The notes beneath the pieces were generated by a model. The model saw only the letters and a list, made by a program, of their open reading frames with translations, was not told the origin of the DNA and ran no database searches. The translations under genes were made by a program, and so were the position numbers. A stretch of 64,000 bases of DNA from Sphingomonas xanthus (GTDB lineage Bacteria; Pseudomonadota; Alphaproteobacteria; Sphingomonadales; Sphingomonadaceae): assembly GCF_007998985.1 (NCBI RefSeq), contig NZ_CP041659.1, positions 434,001 to 498,000 of the forward strand, written 5' to 3'. How positions within the stretch are numbered: the stretch's first letter is position 1; each line of letters starts with the position of its first letter. Of this stretch, positions 7,912 through 16,922 are shown piece after piece.

Positions 7912-10464
7912 ATGTCCTGCCGATCCGATCTTATCCGACACCTACTCGTCGGCGTCGCCGCCATGGCGATCGCCGCGCCTGCCTATGCTCAAACCGACGA
8001 GGAAGAGCAGGCCCAGGCAATCAACCAGGCCACCGAGGCCGAGGCCAATCAGGGCGATGTCATCATCGTCACCGCGACCAAGCGCGCCTCTACCGTCCAG
8101 GACGTGCCCTTCTCGATTAATGCGCAGACGCAGGAAGACATCCAGCGCGCCAACGCCAACACGATCGAGGATATCAGCCGCAACGTTGCCGGCCTTACTG
8201 TTCAGAATCTCGGGCCGGGGCAGAGCCAGGTTTCGGTTCGCGGCGTGTCGGCGGGACAGATCGTTCGCGATCAGCCGGGCGTCAAGGAACAGGTCGGCGT
8301 CTACCTCGACGAAAGCGTCGTCTCGCTGTCGCTTTTCACGCCCGACTTCGACCTGTTCGACCTCAACCGCGTTGAAACGCTTCGCGGGCCGCAGGGCACG
8401 CTGTTCGGTTCGGGCAGCGTCGGCGGAACGATTCGCTACATCACCAACCAGCCCCGGCTCGGCCGGATGGAAGGGATGGTCGAAGCCAATATCAACCATG
8501 TGAAGGATGGCGAGCTTGGCGGTCATCTGAAGGGCGCGATCAACATCCCGCTCGGCGACACGCTGGCGGCTCGGGTGGTCGGCTACTGGACCAAATATCC
8601 CGGCTTCATCGATGCGCTCGGCCCGGCGGGCGGCGAGAATGTCAACGACGGCCGGCGCGCAGGCGTCCGCGCCTCGCTGCTGTGGGAACCGACCGACCAG
8701 CTGAAGCTCACCCCGCGGGTGGTATATCAGAAGGTCCGGGCTGACGGTTTCAACCGGCAGGAAGTGTTCAACCTGTTCGCCAATGAGCTGAGCACGACCC
8801 GGCCGCAGGTCGAATTCGACGAGCGCGAACAATATTTGCTGCTGCGTGAGAAGTTCAAGGACGACACGCTGCTCACCGACCTCACCGCCTCCTACGATTT
8901 CGGGGCGGTCGAGTTGACGTCGATCACCAGCTACATGAACCGCGACATCTATGTCGGCCGCGACGCATCGGCGCTGACCGGTTCGATTTCCGACGACATC
9001 GACCTGCCGCATTCGGCGGTGCTGCTGCCATCGAACCTGGTCGACACAACCGACCTCAAGACCTGGTCGCAGGAACTGCGGCTCGGCTCGACCGGAAGCG
9101 GACCGTTCCAGTGGGTTGCCGGCATTTTCTATTCAAATGTCGACCGCGATTATTCGCAGACCCTTCCGACCCCCGGCTATGCCGATGCGGTCGGCGGACC
9201 GACCGGCGGTACAGCCAATCCGGATTCGCCCTACAACAGCTTCCTCACCTACGACATCACCCAAAAGGCGGTGTTCGGCGAGGCAACCTACGACTTCGGC
9301 CAGTTCAAGCTGACGGCGGGCGGGCGCTATTATGACTTCAAGGAAGACCGGACCTTCAACAACCAGGGCATCTTTACTGCGGGCAACAGCCTTCGGCAGG
9401 TGACCAAGTCGGACGGCATCAGCCCGCGCTTCATCGCCACCTGGGAACCGAGCCGCAACCTCAGCGTCAACCTGCAGGCGGCCAAGGGTTTCCGCCTCGG
9501 CGGTGCCAACGATCCGCTCAACCTGCCGATCTGCGAACCCGAAGATGTCGATATCTTCGAGCCTTTCTCGGGTTCGTACGACGACGAGACGCTGTGGAAC
9601 TATGAAGCCGGGGTCAAATATCAAAAGGGCCCGGTGACGTTCAACGCAGCGATCTTCCATTCTAAGATCCGCGACCTGCAGGTCACGCTCGACGCCGGCA
9701 GCTGCTCGTCGCGCATCGTCTTCAACGTCGATAAGGCGCACACCACCGGCGGCGAAGTTGAAATCGCCCTGCGGCCGGCCCCGGGCCTCGACCTGTCGCT
9801 GTCCGGCAGCCTGGTCGAAGCCGAATTCGACAGCAGCCTGCCAGGCGACCTGGCGGTCAGCACCGGCATCCGCAAGGGCAACCGCCTGCCATCGGTGCCA
9901 AAGTTCCAGATGGCCGCGGCGGCGACCTATACCACCCGGTTCAGTGACGCGGCCGAATGGTACATCAACGCCAGCTTCCAGCACGTCGGAACGCGCTACA
10001 CCCAGCCGTCCGACCAGGAAGATAATCCGCGGACCTTCGTCTATGGCAATGACTTCGGCGGAATCCCGATGGGCGCGGGCACCACGCTCGACCTCAAGCT
10101 TCCGTCGTACAACCTGGTCAACCTGTCGACCGGCGTGGCCTGGGACAGCGGGACTGAAGTGGTGCTCTACGTCAACAACCTGTTCGATAAAAACGCCCTG
10201 CTGTCGTTCGACCGCGAACGCGGCGGTCGTGCCCGGCTCGGTTACAGCATCGGCCAGCCGCGGACGATCGGGCTGACTGTGCGGCAGAAGTTTGGGGCGG
10301 CTCCGCCGCCCCCGCCACCTCCTCCGCCACCGCCTCCGCCGCCTCCGCCGCCGGCGACCCAGACCTGCGCCGACGGATCGGTGATCCTGGCGACGGAAAG
10401 CTGCCCGCCTCCGCCGCCGCCTCCTCCTCCGCCACCGCCGCCGCCGGAACCTGAACGGGGCTAA
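7912..10464 (+). CDS. TonB-dependent outer membrane receptor with poly-proline C-terminal tail
   Basis: 850 residues. Signal peptide (about residues 1-27, ending APAYAQ), a TonB box-like segment (DVIIVTATKR), a plug domain with VQDVPFSINA, RVETLRGPQGTLFGSGSVGG and IRYITNQP, then a long beta barrel. The barrel seems to end at F794 (TVRQKF), the usual terminal aromatic. A 55-residue extension follows: 17 prolines, a 17-residue segment with two cysteines (TCADGSVILATESC) and 14 more prolines. The plug shows no siderophore-specific sign. The substrate is unknown, but a flavoprotein oxidase gene starts 7 bases downstream. Confidence 0.93.
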   Translation: MSCRSDLIRHLLVGVAAMAIAAPAYAQTDEEEQAQAINQATEAEANQGDVIIVTATKRASTVQDVPFSINAQTQEDIQRANANTIEDISRNVAGLTVQNLGPGQSQVSVRGVSAGQIVRDQPGVKEQVGVYLDESVVSLSLFTPDFDLFDLNRVETLRGPQGTLFGSGSVGGTIRYITNQPRLGRMEGMVEANINHVKDGELGGHLKGAINIPLGDTLAARVVGYWTKYPGFIDALGPAGGENVNDGRRAGVRASLLWEPTDQLKLTPRVVYQKVRADGFNRQEVFNLFANELSTTRPQVEFDEREQYLLLREKFKDDTLLTDLTASYDFGAVELTSITSYMNRDIYVGRDASALTGSISDDIDLPHSAVLLPSNLVDTTDLKTWSQELRLGSTGSGPFQWVAGIFYSNVDRDYSQTLPTPGYADAVGGPTGGTANPDSPYNSFLTYDITQKAVFGEATYDFGQFKLTAGGRYYDFKEDRTFNNQGIFTAGNSLRQVTKSDGISPRFIATWEPSRNLSVNLQAAKGFRLGGANDPLNLPICEPEDVDIFEPFSGSYDDETLWNYEAGVKYQKGPVTFNAAIFHSKIRDLQVTLDAGSCSSRIVFNVDKAHTTGGEVEIALRPAPGLDLSLSGSLVEAEFDSSLPGDLAVSTGIRKGNRLPSVPKFQMAAAATYTTRFSDAAEWYINASFQHVGTRYTQPSDQEDNPRTFVYGNDFGGIPMGAGTTLDLKLPSYNLVNLSTGVAWDSGTEVVLYVNNLFDKNALLSFDRERGGRARLGYSIGQPRTIGLTVRQKFGAAPPPPPPPPPPPPPPPPPATQTCADGSVILATESCPPPPPPPPPPPPPPEPERG

Positions 10465-10471
10465 GCGAACC

Positions 10472-11743
10472 ATGACGGAAGCAGGCAAGGGCAGCCGCGC
10501 CTCGCTTCCGTCGCTGACCCGTCGATCGCTGATCGGCGGCATGACGGCCGGGGCCATCGCTCCGGCCGTTTTGCGTGCCTCCAAGCCAGGCAGCGCGGGG
10601 CACATCGCAGTGGTCGGCGCGGGCGTGTTCGGGGCCTGGACCGCCGAGCATCTCCACCGCGCCGGGCATCGCGTCACCCTGGTCGACATGGCGGGACCGG
10701 CGCACGGCCGCGCCAGCTCCGGCGGGGAAAGCCGGATGACCCGTGCCGCCTATGGCAAGGACGACATCTATACCCGCATGGCCTGGGCTAGCCTTGCCGA
10801 ATGGAAGGCGCTTAGCGATCGCGCCGCCCTTCCCCTGTTCCACCCACATGGCGTGCTGTTTTTCTCCAACGTCGCCGACGATTATTTCCGCGGCAGCATC
10901 GCAGTGCATCGCCAGCTGAACCTGCCGATCGAGGAACTTGATCGCGCGGGCATGCAGCGCCGCTTCCCGATGATCGATTTCGACGGGGTTGGGATCGGCC
11001 TTTACGAACCAGGCTTCGGCGCGCTGATGGCGCGGCGCAGCGTGCAGACGCTGGTGCGCGGCTTCACCGCCGCCGGTGGCCGTTTCCTGCACGAAGCCGC
11101 CCATGTCGTTCAGCAGGGCGCGGGCAGGCCCGCCGCGCTGCGGCTGGGAAGCGGCGCCATGCTTGAAGCAGACACTTTGGTCTTCGCGCTTGGCCCTTGG
11201 CTGCCCAAGCTCTTCCCCGACCTGCTCGGCCGCCGAATCTTCGCTACGCGACAGGAGATTTTCTATTTCGCAGCCCCGCCCGGCGACCGGCTTTTCCAGC
11301 CTGCCGCCATGCCCGGCTGGGCCGATTTCAATGGCGGAGAAGTGTTTTACGGTTTCCCCGACCTTGAGGCGCGCGGGCTCAAGTTCGCCAATGACCAGCA
11401 TGGCGTCTTGGTCGATCCCGACACCCAGTCGCGCGAGCCGACCCGCGCCGCGATCGACCAGATCATTGCCTTCCGCGACCGCCGCTTCCCGCTGCTGAGG
11501 GGCGCGCCACTTATCGGAGCCGAGGTCTGCCAGTATGAAAACAGCAGCAACGGCGACTTTCTGATCGACCGCCACCCGACCCTGCCCAACGTGGTGCTCG
11601 TCGGCGGCGGGTCAGGCCATGGCTTCAAGCACGGCCCTGAAGTCGGCCGCCGCGCTGCCGCGCTGGCGTTCGGCGGGAGGCAGGAAGAGCCCCGGTTTAC
11701 GCTGGCGACGAAGGACGAAACGCAGAAGCGCGAGGTGCATTAG
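10472..11743 (+). CDS. FAD-dependent oxidoreductase of the monomeric sarcosine oxidase family
   Basis: 423 residues. An N-terminal TRRSLIGGMTAGAIAPAVL (residues 16-34) looks like a twin-arginine export signal, so the enzyme probably folds with its cofactor and acts in the periplasm. The FAD-binding Rossmann motif is GAGVFG (49-54). The C-terminal block VCQYENSSNGDFLIDRHP aligns with the covalent flavin cysteine region of monomeric sarcosine oxidase; C353 is the candidate attachment site. GSGHGFKHGPEVG (380-392) is also typical. The family oxidises N-methyl amino acids and related secondary amines. It is co-transcribed with the upstream receptor (7-base gap). Confidence 0.85.
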   Translation: MTEAGKGSRASLPSLTRRSLIGGMTAGAIAPAVLRASKPGSAGHIAVVGAGVFGAWTAEHLHRAGHRVTLVDMAGPAHGRASSGGESRMTRAAYGKDDIYTRMAWASLAEWKALSDRAALPLFHPHGVLFFSNVADDYFRGSIAVHRQLNLPIEELDRAGMQRRFPMIDFDGVGIGLYEPGFGALMARRSVQTLVRGFTAAGGRFLHEAAHVVQQGAGRPAALRLGSGAMLEADTLVFALGPWLPKLFPDLLGRRIFATRQEIFYFAAPPGDRLFQPAAMPGWADFNGGEVFYGFPDLEARGLKFANDQHGVLVDPDTQSREPTRAAIDQIIAFRDRRFPLLRGAPLIGAEVCQYENSSNGDFLIDRHPTLPNVVLVGGGSGHGFKHGPEVGRRAAALAFGGRQEEPRFTLATKDETQKREVH

Positions 11744-11791
11744 ACTAGCGCTCCCGATGCTATGGCTGGAAAGCGGAAATTGGCGCGATTG

Positions 11792-12487
11792 TCAGCGGTC
11801 GCAGTCGTGCAGCGCCCGGAGCGAGAAGTCGACGTGAAGCCGGGCGTGCCTTGCATATTCCCTTGCATCGTCCAGGCTTGCCGAACCCAGCGTCAGCGAC
11901 GCCCATCCCACCACGCGCTGGGGATGGCTTGGCAGCGAAGGAAAGCTGTTGGCCTCCGGTCGCCATCGGGCGATGGCATTTTCCAGTTGCGACCAGCGCA
12001 GCGCCGGGTTGCTCCACTCGCCGCCCAAGACATCGGCATTTACGCAACGATTTTCGTTCGGCCCGGCAAGACCGGCTTCTCCCTTTAGTCCCGGAAGGAT
12101 TCCAACCGGACTTGCGCCGCCGACCTCACCGTTGCGGTCGGCATCGCCATAAAATGGGCCATGCGCGCCAACGACGATATTGCGCGCCTCCTCCGCTGCG
12201 GCATGGGCCACGGCCAATGTGGAAGCGTCCTGCCAGCGCAGGACCGCCCGATCCAGACGGGCGAGCCGCGACGCCAGCGTTTCAGGCGCTGTCGAGGCCG
12301 TCAGGGCCGGGGCTGCAACTGCGTCATCCCTGGCGTCGGCAGACGATGCCATTTCTGACGTCGGCCTTTCAGGCGCGCCGCAAGCCGCCAGCATCAGCGA
12401 ACCCGACAGCAAAGACGCAAGCGCGCTCCTGCTTAGCAAGTGCTCAGAGCCTGTACCGGGGCGGATCCTTTTGCTCGGTGCCCGCAT
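11792..12487 (-). CDS. Putative lipoprotein of unknown function
   Basis: 231 residues. The start at 12487 is chosen because AGGAGG sits 6 bases upstream; a second ATG one codon earlier has only 3 bases. The N-terminus is basic, then hydrophobic (SALASLLSGSLMLAACG) with a lipobox cysteine at about C36. The rest has a soluble domain with ADRNGEVGG, NENRCVNADVLGG and SLDDAREYARHARLHVDFSLRALHDC-like helices. I do not recognise the family. Convergent with the oxidase gene. Confidence 0.7.
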   Translation of the reverse strand: MRAPSKRIRPGTGSEHLLSRSALASLLSGSLMLAACGAPERPTSEMASSADARDDAVAAPALTASTAPETLASRLARLDRAVLRWQDASTLAVAHAAAEEARNIVVGAHGPFYGDADRNGEVGGASPVGILPGLKGEAGLAGPNENRCVNADVLGGEWSNPALRWSQLENAIARWRPEANSFPSLPSHPQRVVGWASLTLGSASLDDAREYARHARLHVDFSLRALHDCDR

Positions 12488-12715
12488 CATGACCCTCCTG
12501 AAGTTCATTACATTGCCTGCAACGCCCCACTGTGCGATTCGGTTGAATTATCGATGCTCCAACGCTGGCGGCCGAAGTAGGTAGAGGCCAACATTGGCCG
12601 CTACGTCATAAAGGCGATTACTGCTTCGGGCTGCACGGCGTGATGACTAATGCTGTTTTGCGCAATGCCGCGGGTCAATGCGCAATGCGTCGCTTCCAAC
12701 ACTCCCGATTCCGGC

Positions 12716-13264
12716 TCAGCCTTCTTTTGCCACGCCAACCAGCGCTGGGCGGAGCAGGCGGTCCTTGAGCATGTAGCCGGACTGCATTTCCTCGACGATC
12801 GTGCCGGCCGAGGCCTTGTCGGTGGCGATTTCGATCATCGCCTGATGCTTGTGCGGGTCGAGCGGCTTGCCGACGGATTCGACGCGGACGACGCCCTGGC
12901 GGGCAAATACCGCATCTAGTTCGCGCAGGGTCGAGCGGATGCCTTCGACGAAGCTGGCGACCTTGTCGTCGGCCAGCGCCGCTTCGGGCACATGGCTCAA
13001 TGCCCGGTCGAGATGGTCGCGCACGCTCAGCATGTCGCGGGCAAAGCCGGTCGCGGCATAGGTCGATGCCTGCTGCTTTTCGGATTCCAGCCGGCGGCGG
13101 ACGTTCTGGGTCTCGGCGGCGGCGTAAAGCGCCTTGGCATTCGCCTCCTCGAGCAGCTTCTCAAGCTCCGCCACCCGGTCATGCTCGGCAAGTTCCGGCG
13201 CCTCCGCGGCAGTTTCCTCGCGGATGGTCTCGGCTTCGTCGTGCAGGTCTTTCTTGTCGTTCAT
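12716..13264 (-). CDS. grpE: Nucleotide exchange factor GrpE
   Basis: 182 residues. An acidic N-terminal tail, a long coiled-coil (about residues 28-85, AELEKLLEEANAKALYAAAE, then TQNVRRRLESEKQQ) and the C-terminal beta domain (GVVRVESVGKPLDPHKHQAM, GTIVEEMQSGYMLKDRLLRP). GrpE drives ADP release from DnaK. Its start overlaps the hrcA stop by 4 bases (ATGA), so the two are co-transcribed. dnaK is not in the window. Confidence 0.96.
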   Translation of the reverse strand: MNDKKDLHDEAETIREETAAEAPELAEHDRVAELEKLLEEANAKALYAAAETQNVRRRLESEKQQASTYAATGFARDMLSVRDHLDRALSHVPEAALADDKVASFVEGIRSTLRELDAVFARQGVVRVESVGKPLDPHKHQAMIEIATDKASAGTIVEEMQSGYMLKDRLLRPALVGVAKEG

Positions 13265-14292
13265 CGCATATATCTCGTCAGGGCTTGGGCGGTGAAATCC
13301 ACCATGGGGACGACGCGGGCATAGTTCAATCGTGTCGGACCGATCACGCCGACCACCCCGACTACTTTCCCATCGCTCCCGCGGTACGGTGCGGCGATAA
13401 CGCTGGAACCCGATAAAGCGAACATCCGATTTTCGCTGCCGATGAAAATCCGGCAGCCTTCGCCTTCGCGGGCGTTTTCGAGCAGGCGGGCAATGTCCTG
13501 CCGATCTTCCAGCTCATCGAGCAGGCGGCGGACCCGGTCGAGGTCCGCGGCCGTGCCCTCGTCGATCAGATTGGCCTGGCCACGGACGATCAGCACCGGC
13601 CGCTGGGCATGGTCCTCGCTCCAGTCTGCAAGACCGCGCGCGACCAGCTCGGCCGCGGCACCGTCGATCGCCTCGCGGCGCTCAACAATCTCCTCCCGCA
13701 GCTGGGCGACCGCTTCGGCCAGCGTCTTGCCGGCCAGCCGCGCGCTGACGAAATTGCCAACCTCGTTCAGCGCCAGCGGACTTGTTCCGGGCGGGATCGG
13801 GACGACCCGGTTCTCGACATTGCCGTCCATCCCGACCAGCACCGCCAACGCCCGGTCGGGCGCCAGCGGGACGAAGCTCAGCTGGCGCAGCATCAGTTCA
13901 TTCTTGGGAGCAAGCACTACCCCGGCGCAGGCCGATAGGCCCGACAGCGCGGCGGTTGCCGCGGATAATGCCTCCTCGATCGGCCGGTCGGTAAGCTGCG
14001 ATTCGATCGCCGCCCGCTCTCGCGCCGGCGGCAGGCTGGACCGCATGATCCCGTCGACGAAAAGGCGCAGCCCCGTCTCGGTCGGGATTCGGCCTGCCGA
14101 CGTATGCGGGTGAGTCAACAGTCCCCGCTCCTCCAGTTCCTGCATAACGCCCCGGATCGAGGCGGGCGACAGGCTGACGGCGCCAGCAATGGCCTTCGAC
14201 CCGACCGGCTGTCCGCGGTCGATATAGGCTTCGACTACCAGCCGAAAAATGTCGCGCATGCGGTGAGTGAGGTCGCCGATCGGCTCGTTCAT
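13261..14292 (-). CDS. hrcA: Heat-inducible transcription repressor HrcA
   Basis: 343 residues from the ATG at 14292 (MNEPIGDLTHRMRDIFRLVV). N-terminal winged helix (GQPVGSKAIAGAVSLSPASI, then LTHPHTSAGRIPTETGLRLF), GAF-like middle domain and a C-terminal segment with IGPTRLNYARVVPMVDF. HrcA represses chaperone genes by binding CIRCE elements. No CIRCE element is visible upstream of this operon, so its targets are likely elsewhere (for example groESL). Divergent from rph across 79 bases. Confidence 0.96.
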   Translation of the reverse strand: MNEPIGDLTHRMRDIFRLVVEAYIDRGQPVGSKAIAGAVSLSPASIRGVMQELEERGLLTHPHTSAGRIPTETGLRLFVDGIMRSSLPPARERAAIESQLTDRPIEEALSAATAALSGLSACAGVVLAPKNELMLRQLSFVPLAPDRALAVLVGMDGNVENRVVPIPPGTSPLALNEVGNFVSARLAGKTLAEAVAQLREEIVERREAIDGAAAELVARGLADWSEDHAQRPVLIVRGQANLIDEGTAADLDRVRRLLDELEDRQDIARLLENAREGEGCRIFIGSENRMFALSGSSVIAAPYRGSDGKVVGVVGVIGPTRLNYARVVPMVDFTAQALTRYMR

Positions 14293-14371
14293 AGCAGCGA
14301 TGTAGGGCGAACCCATTTGAAAGCCAACGGATGCCAGTCTAGGGCAGCTCCACCATTTACAGGAGAATTGC

Positions 14372-15088
14372 ATGCGCCCCAGTGGACGCGCGCCCGACCA
14401 GATGCGCGAACTTCGGTTCGAACCGGCCTTTACCAAACATGCCGAGGGCTGCTGTCTGGTCAGCTTTGGCGACACCCGCGTGCTAGTCACCGCCAGCGTC
14501 GAGGACCGCGTCCCGCCGTTCCTTCGCGGCAAGGGCCAGGGCTGGGTCACCGCCGAATATGGCATGCTTCCCCGCGCCACTCACACCCGCGGCAACCGCG
14601 AGGCGGCCAAGGGCAAGCAGTCGGGCCGGACTCAAGAAATCCAGCGGCTGATCGGCCGTTCGCTTCGCGCCGTGGTCGACCTCACCAAGCTTGGCGAACG
14701 GCAGGTCATCGTCGACTGCGACGTGATTCAGGCCGATGGCGGCACCCGCACCGCCGCAATTTCCGGCGCCTGGGTGGCGCTGCGCATCGCGATCGACAAA
14801 TTGCTTGCCGCCGGAAGCCTTGCCGCCGACCCAATCATCAGCCAGGTCGCAGCGGTCAGCTGCGGGATTTATGAGGGCAACCCGGTGCTCGACCTCGATT
14901 ATATCGAAGACAGCAGCGCCCATTCGGACGGCAATTTCGTGCTTACCGGCGACGGCAATATCGTCGAGGCCCAGCTTACCGCCGAAGGCGCGACCTTTGA
15001 TGAGGAAAGCCTGCTTCGCCTGCTCCGGCTTGCCCGAATGGGCTGCGACCAGATATTCCGCGCGCAGCTGAAGGCGGCCGGCCAATGA
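14372..15088 (+). CDS. rph: Ribonuclease PH
   Basis: 238 residues, full length. [20 protein letters not shown] at the N-terminus, [40 protein letters not shown] and [12 protein letters not shown] are hallmark blocks of this phosphorolytic 3'-5' exonuclease, which trims tRNA 3' ends. A good ribosome-binding site (CAGGAGAA) precedes the ATG. rdgB overlaps its end by 4 bases. Confidence 0.97.
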   Translation: MRPSGRAPDQMRELRFEPAFTKHAEGCCLVSFGDTRVLVTASVEDRVPPFLRGKGQGWVTAEYGMLPRATHTRGNREAAKGKQSGRTQEIQRLIGRSLRAVVDLTKLGERQVIVDCDVIQADGGTRTAAISGAWVALRIAIDKLLAAGSLAADPIISQVAAVSCGIYEGNPVLDLDYIEDSSAHSDGNFVLTGDGNIVEAQLTAEGATFDEESLLRLLRLARMGCDQIFRAQLKAAGQ

Positions 15089-15690
15089 AGGCGATCGGTC
15101 CCAAGCTGGTCATCGCCACCCATAATGCCGGCAAGCTTCGCGAAATCCGCGACCTGCTCGCCCCGTTCGGGATCGAGTGCGTCGGCGCGGCCGAGCTGAA
15201 CCTCCCCGAGCCCGAGGAGATCGGAAATACATTCGTCGACAATGCCGAACTAAAGGCCCGGGAGGCGGCCGATCTTAGCGGGCTCCCTGCACTGGCCGAC
15301 GACAGCGGCCTGAGCGTCGATGCGCTGCATGGCAATCCCGGCATCTTCTCCGCCCGCTGGGCCGAGGACGAGGCGGGCAACCGCGACTTTACCCGGGCGA
15401 TGGAGCGGGTCTGGCAAGAGGTGGAGGCCGCTGGTCCCGATGCTGGCCATGACGCGCACTTTGTGTGCGCCCTGTCGCTGGCCTGGCCCGACGGCAGCAT
15501 CGAAAGCTTCGAAGGCAAGGTCCACGGCACACTGGTGTGGCCGCCGCGCGGGGACAAGGGCTTTGGCTATGACCCGATGTTCATCGCCGCGGGAATGGAC
15601 CAGACCTTTGCCGAGATCGAGCCGGCCGACAAACATGCCATCAGCCATCGGGCCGAGGCGTTTCGCAAGCTGATCGACGCGCTGGCCTAG
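15085..15690 (+). CDS. rdgB: XTP/dITP diphosphatase (RdgB/HAM1 family)
   Basis: 201 residues. [20 protein letters not shown], then ETGNTF-like [35 protein letters not shown] and KGFGYDPMF are the family's nucleotide- and metal-binding blocks. It removes non-canonical purine triphosphates from the pool. Translationally coupled to rph. Its end overlaps the convergent CAP gene by 4 bases. Confidence 0.96.
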   Translation: MKAIGPKLVIATHNAGKLREIRDLLAPFGIECVGAAELNLPEPEEIGNTFVDNAELKAREAADLSGLPALADDSGLSVDALHGNPGIFSARWAEDEAGNRDFTRAMERVWQEVEAAGPDAGHDAHFVCALSLAWPDGSIESFEGKVHGTLVWPPRGDKGFGYDPMFIAAGMDQTFAEIEPADKHAISHRAEAFRKLIDALA

Positions 15691-16298
15691 TCGCGGCGCG
15701 TAGCGATCTGGGTCGCGCCCGCCTGCGGATCGACCGGCGCAAGCGGGTCCCGGCCCGCGGCGAGGTGGAAGCCGTCCTTGTTTCCAGCCGGCGAATAGCG
15801 GCAGACGAAATAGTCGGTCGTCGCGCTCGTCGCGACGGCGCAGCCAACATGGGTCGTGGTCGGCCAGACAATCTGCGTATAATGGGCGACCGCTTCCCAA
15901 TTGCCGCTGCGGCTGTTGTCAGGAAAGGCGCCCGGCCGGAACAATTTCTGTTCGTCGACCATCACCTGGACCATCACGTCGTAGGAAAAGACCCCGCGCG
16001 GCCCGCGCCACAGGTTTTCGCCTGCCGTCTTGCGCCGTCCGGGCGTCTTGTCATGGCCATAGATCCCGGTGCGCGCCATATAGTCGGCATGGGCCATCGC
16101 CCCGGCCGCCAATTCCTCGCTCCACTGCAGCGGCGCCACCCCGAAATCGCGCCGCGCAAGATTATGCAGGCTGAGCACAGTCGCCTTCAGCAGCATCGGC
16201 CCGCGGTCGGCGGGCGCCGGCCAGTTGGGACTGGGAAGGGTCGCGGACGCCGCCGGAACGGCGAGCGACGCAAGGCATAGGGCGATAGCGCGCAGCAT
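15687..16298 (-). CDS. Secreted CAP (SCP/PR-1) domain protein, copy 1
   Basis: 203 residues. Signal peptide ([19 protein letters not shown]), then a CAP domain: [45 protein letters not shown], and [18 protein letters not shown] near the end. A histidine and glutamate typical of the CAP cavity are present. Role in bacteria is uncertain; secreted binding or hydrolytic roles have been proposed. It is about the same length as the adjacent gene at 16353-16922 and clearly homologous, so the pair is a tandem duplication set against the direction of rdgB and hemW. Confidence 0.87.
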   Translation of the reverse strand: MLRAIALCLASLAVPAASATLPSPNWPAPADRGPMLLKATVLSLHNLARRDFGVAPLQWSEELAAGAMAHADYMARTGIYGHDKTPGRRKTAGENLWRGPRGVFSYDVMVQVMVDEQKLFRPGAFPDNSRSGNWEAVAHYTQIVWPTTTHVGCAVATSATTDYFVCRYSPAGNKDGFHLAAGRDPLAPVDPQAGATQIATRRD

Positions 16299-16352
16299 GC
16301 CCCAACCCTGCGCCAGCCACGGTTAACAGGCGGCTTGGCGCCGTGGTTAAGA

Positions 16353-16922
16353 TCAGCGAAGCCTTGTCCCGACGACATTGCCCGCCGGCCAGTAACGGCA
16401 GACGAGATAGTCATGGCTGCGGCTCGACGCCGTGGCGCAGCCAACCCGCTGGGTCGTTGGCCAGATGATCTGCGTATAATGGCCGACCGCTGAAAAATCG
16501 CCGGTGCGGCTGTTGGTCGGGACCGGGCCGGGGCGGTAATGGCGCCTTTCGTTCACCCAGCCGCCAACCATCTCCGCATAGCTGTAGGCGGCGCGCGTGC
16601 CCATGAACAGATTTTCGCCCTGCGGGGCCGGGCCGCGGTTGGCCGGGTCATGCTCGAACCGCCCGCTAGCGGCGAGCCGCCTGGCATAGACCATGGCCGA
16701 GCGCGCCAGCGCCGGATCCCAGCTCAGCGCCGCGACGCCATAGCTCGCCCGCGCGCTGTTATGGCCGTCGAGCATCGCGCTGATCAGCAGCCGCTCGCCG
16801 CGCGGCGCCGGGCGGGGGTCAACCCAAGGCACCGATTCGCGCTGGATCGTCGGCCGGAATTGCTCGCCCGGGGCGGCGGCTGGAACAATCAGGGCAAGAC
16901 CCGTAAGGAGCGCACGCATCAT
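16353..16922 (-). CDS. Secreted CAP (SCP/PR-1) domain protein, copy 2
   Basis: About 189 residues from the ATG at 16922; one residue shorter if the next ATG is used, and a further ATG at 16931 is possible. A short signal peptide (MMRALLTGLALIVPAAAPG) precedes the CAP domain: DGHNSARASYGVAALSWDP, GRFEHDPANRG, QGENLFMGT, GHYTQIIWPTTQRVGCATA and DYLVCRYWPAGN. Same family and layout as the neighbouring copy 1. The 5' end overlaps the divergent hemW start by two bases, so the two genes share a very compact promoter region. Confidence 0.85.
   Translation of the reverse strand: MMRALLTGLALIVPAAAPGEQFRPTIQRESVPWVDPRPAPRGERLLISAMLDGHNSARASYGVAALSWDPALARSAMVYARRLAASGRFEHDPANRGPAPQGENLFMGTRAAYSYAEMVGGWVNERRHYRPGPVPTNSRTGDFSAVGHYTQIIWPTTQRVGCATASSRSHDYLVCRYWPAGNVVGTRLR

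Noticed and set aside
10297..10450. Tandem CCG/CCT repeats as a CRISPR or microsatellite
   Set aside because: They are in-frame proline codons of the receptor tail; no spacers.
9133..10689. 518-residue open frame opposite the TonB receptor
   Set aside because: Antisense to a clear receptor gene; the Arg-rich parts are the complement of proline codons.
14293..14371. CIRCE element before hrcA
   Set aside because: No TTAGCACTC-N9-GAGTGCTAA or near match is visible.
14293..14580. N-terminal extension of HrcA
   Set aside because: It runs through the promoter gap into rph; the ATG at 14292 gives the standard HrcA start.
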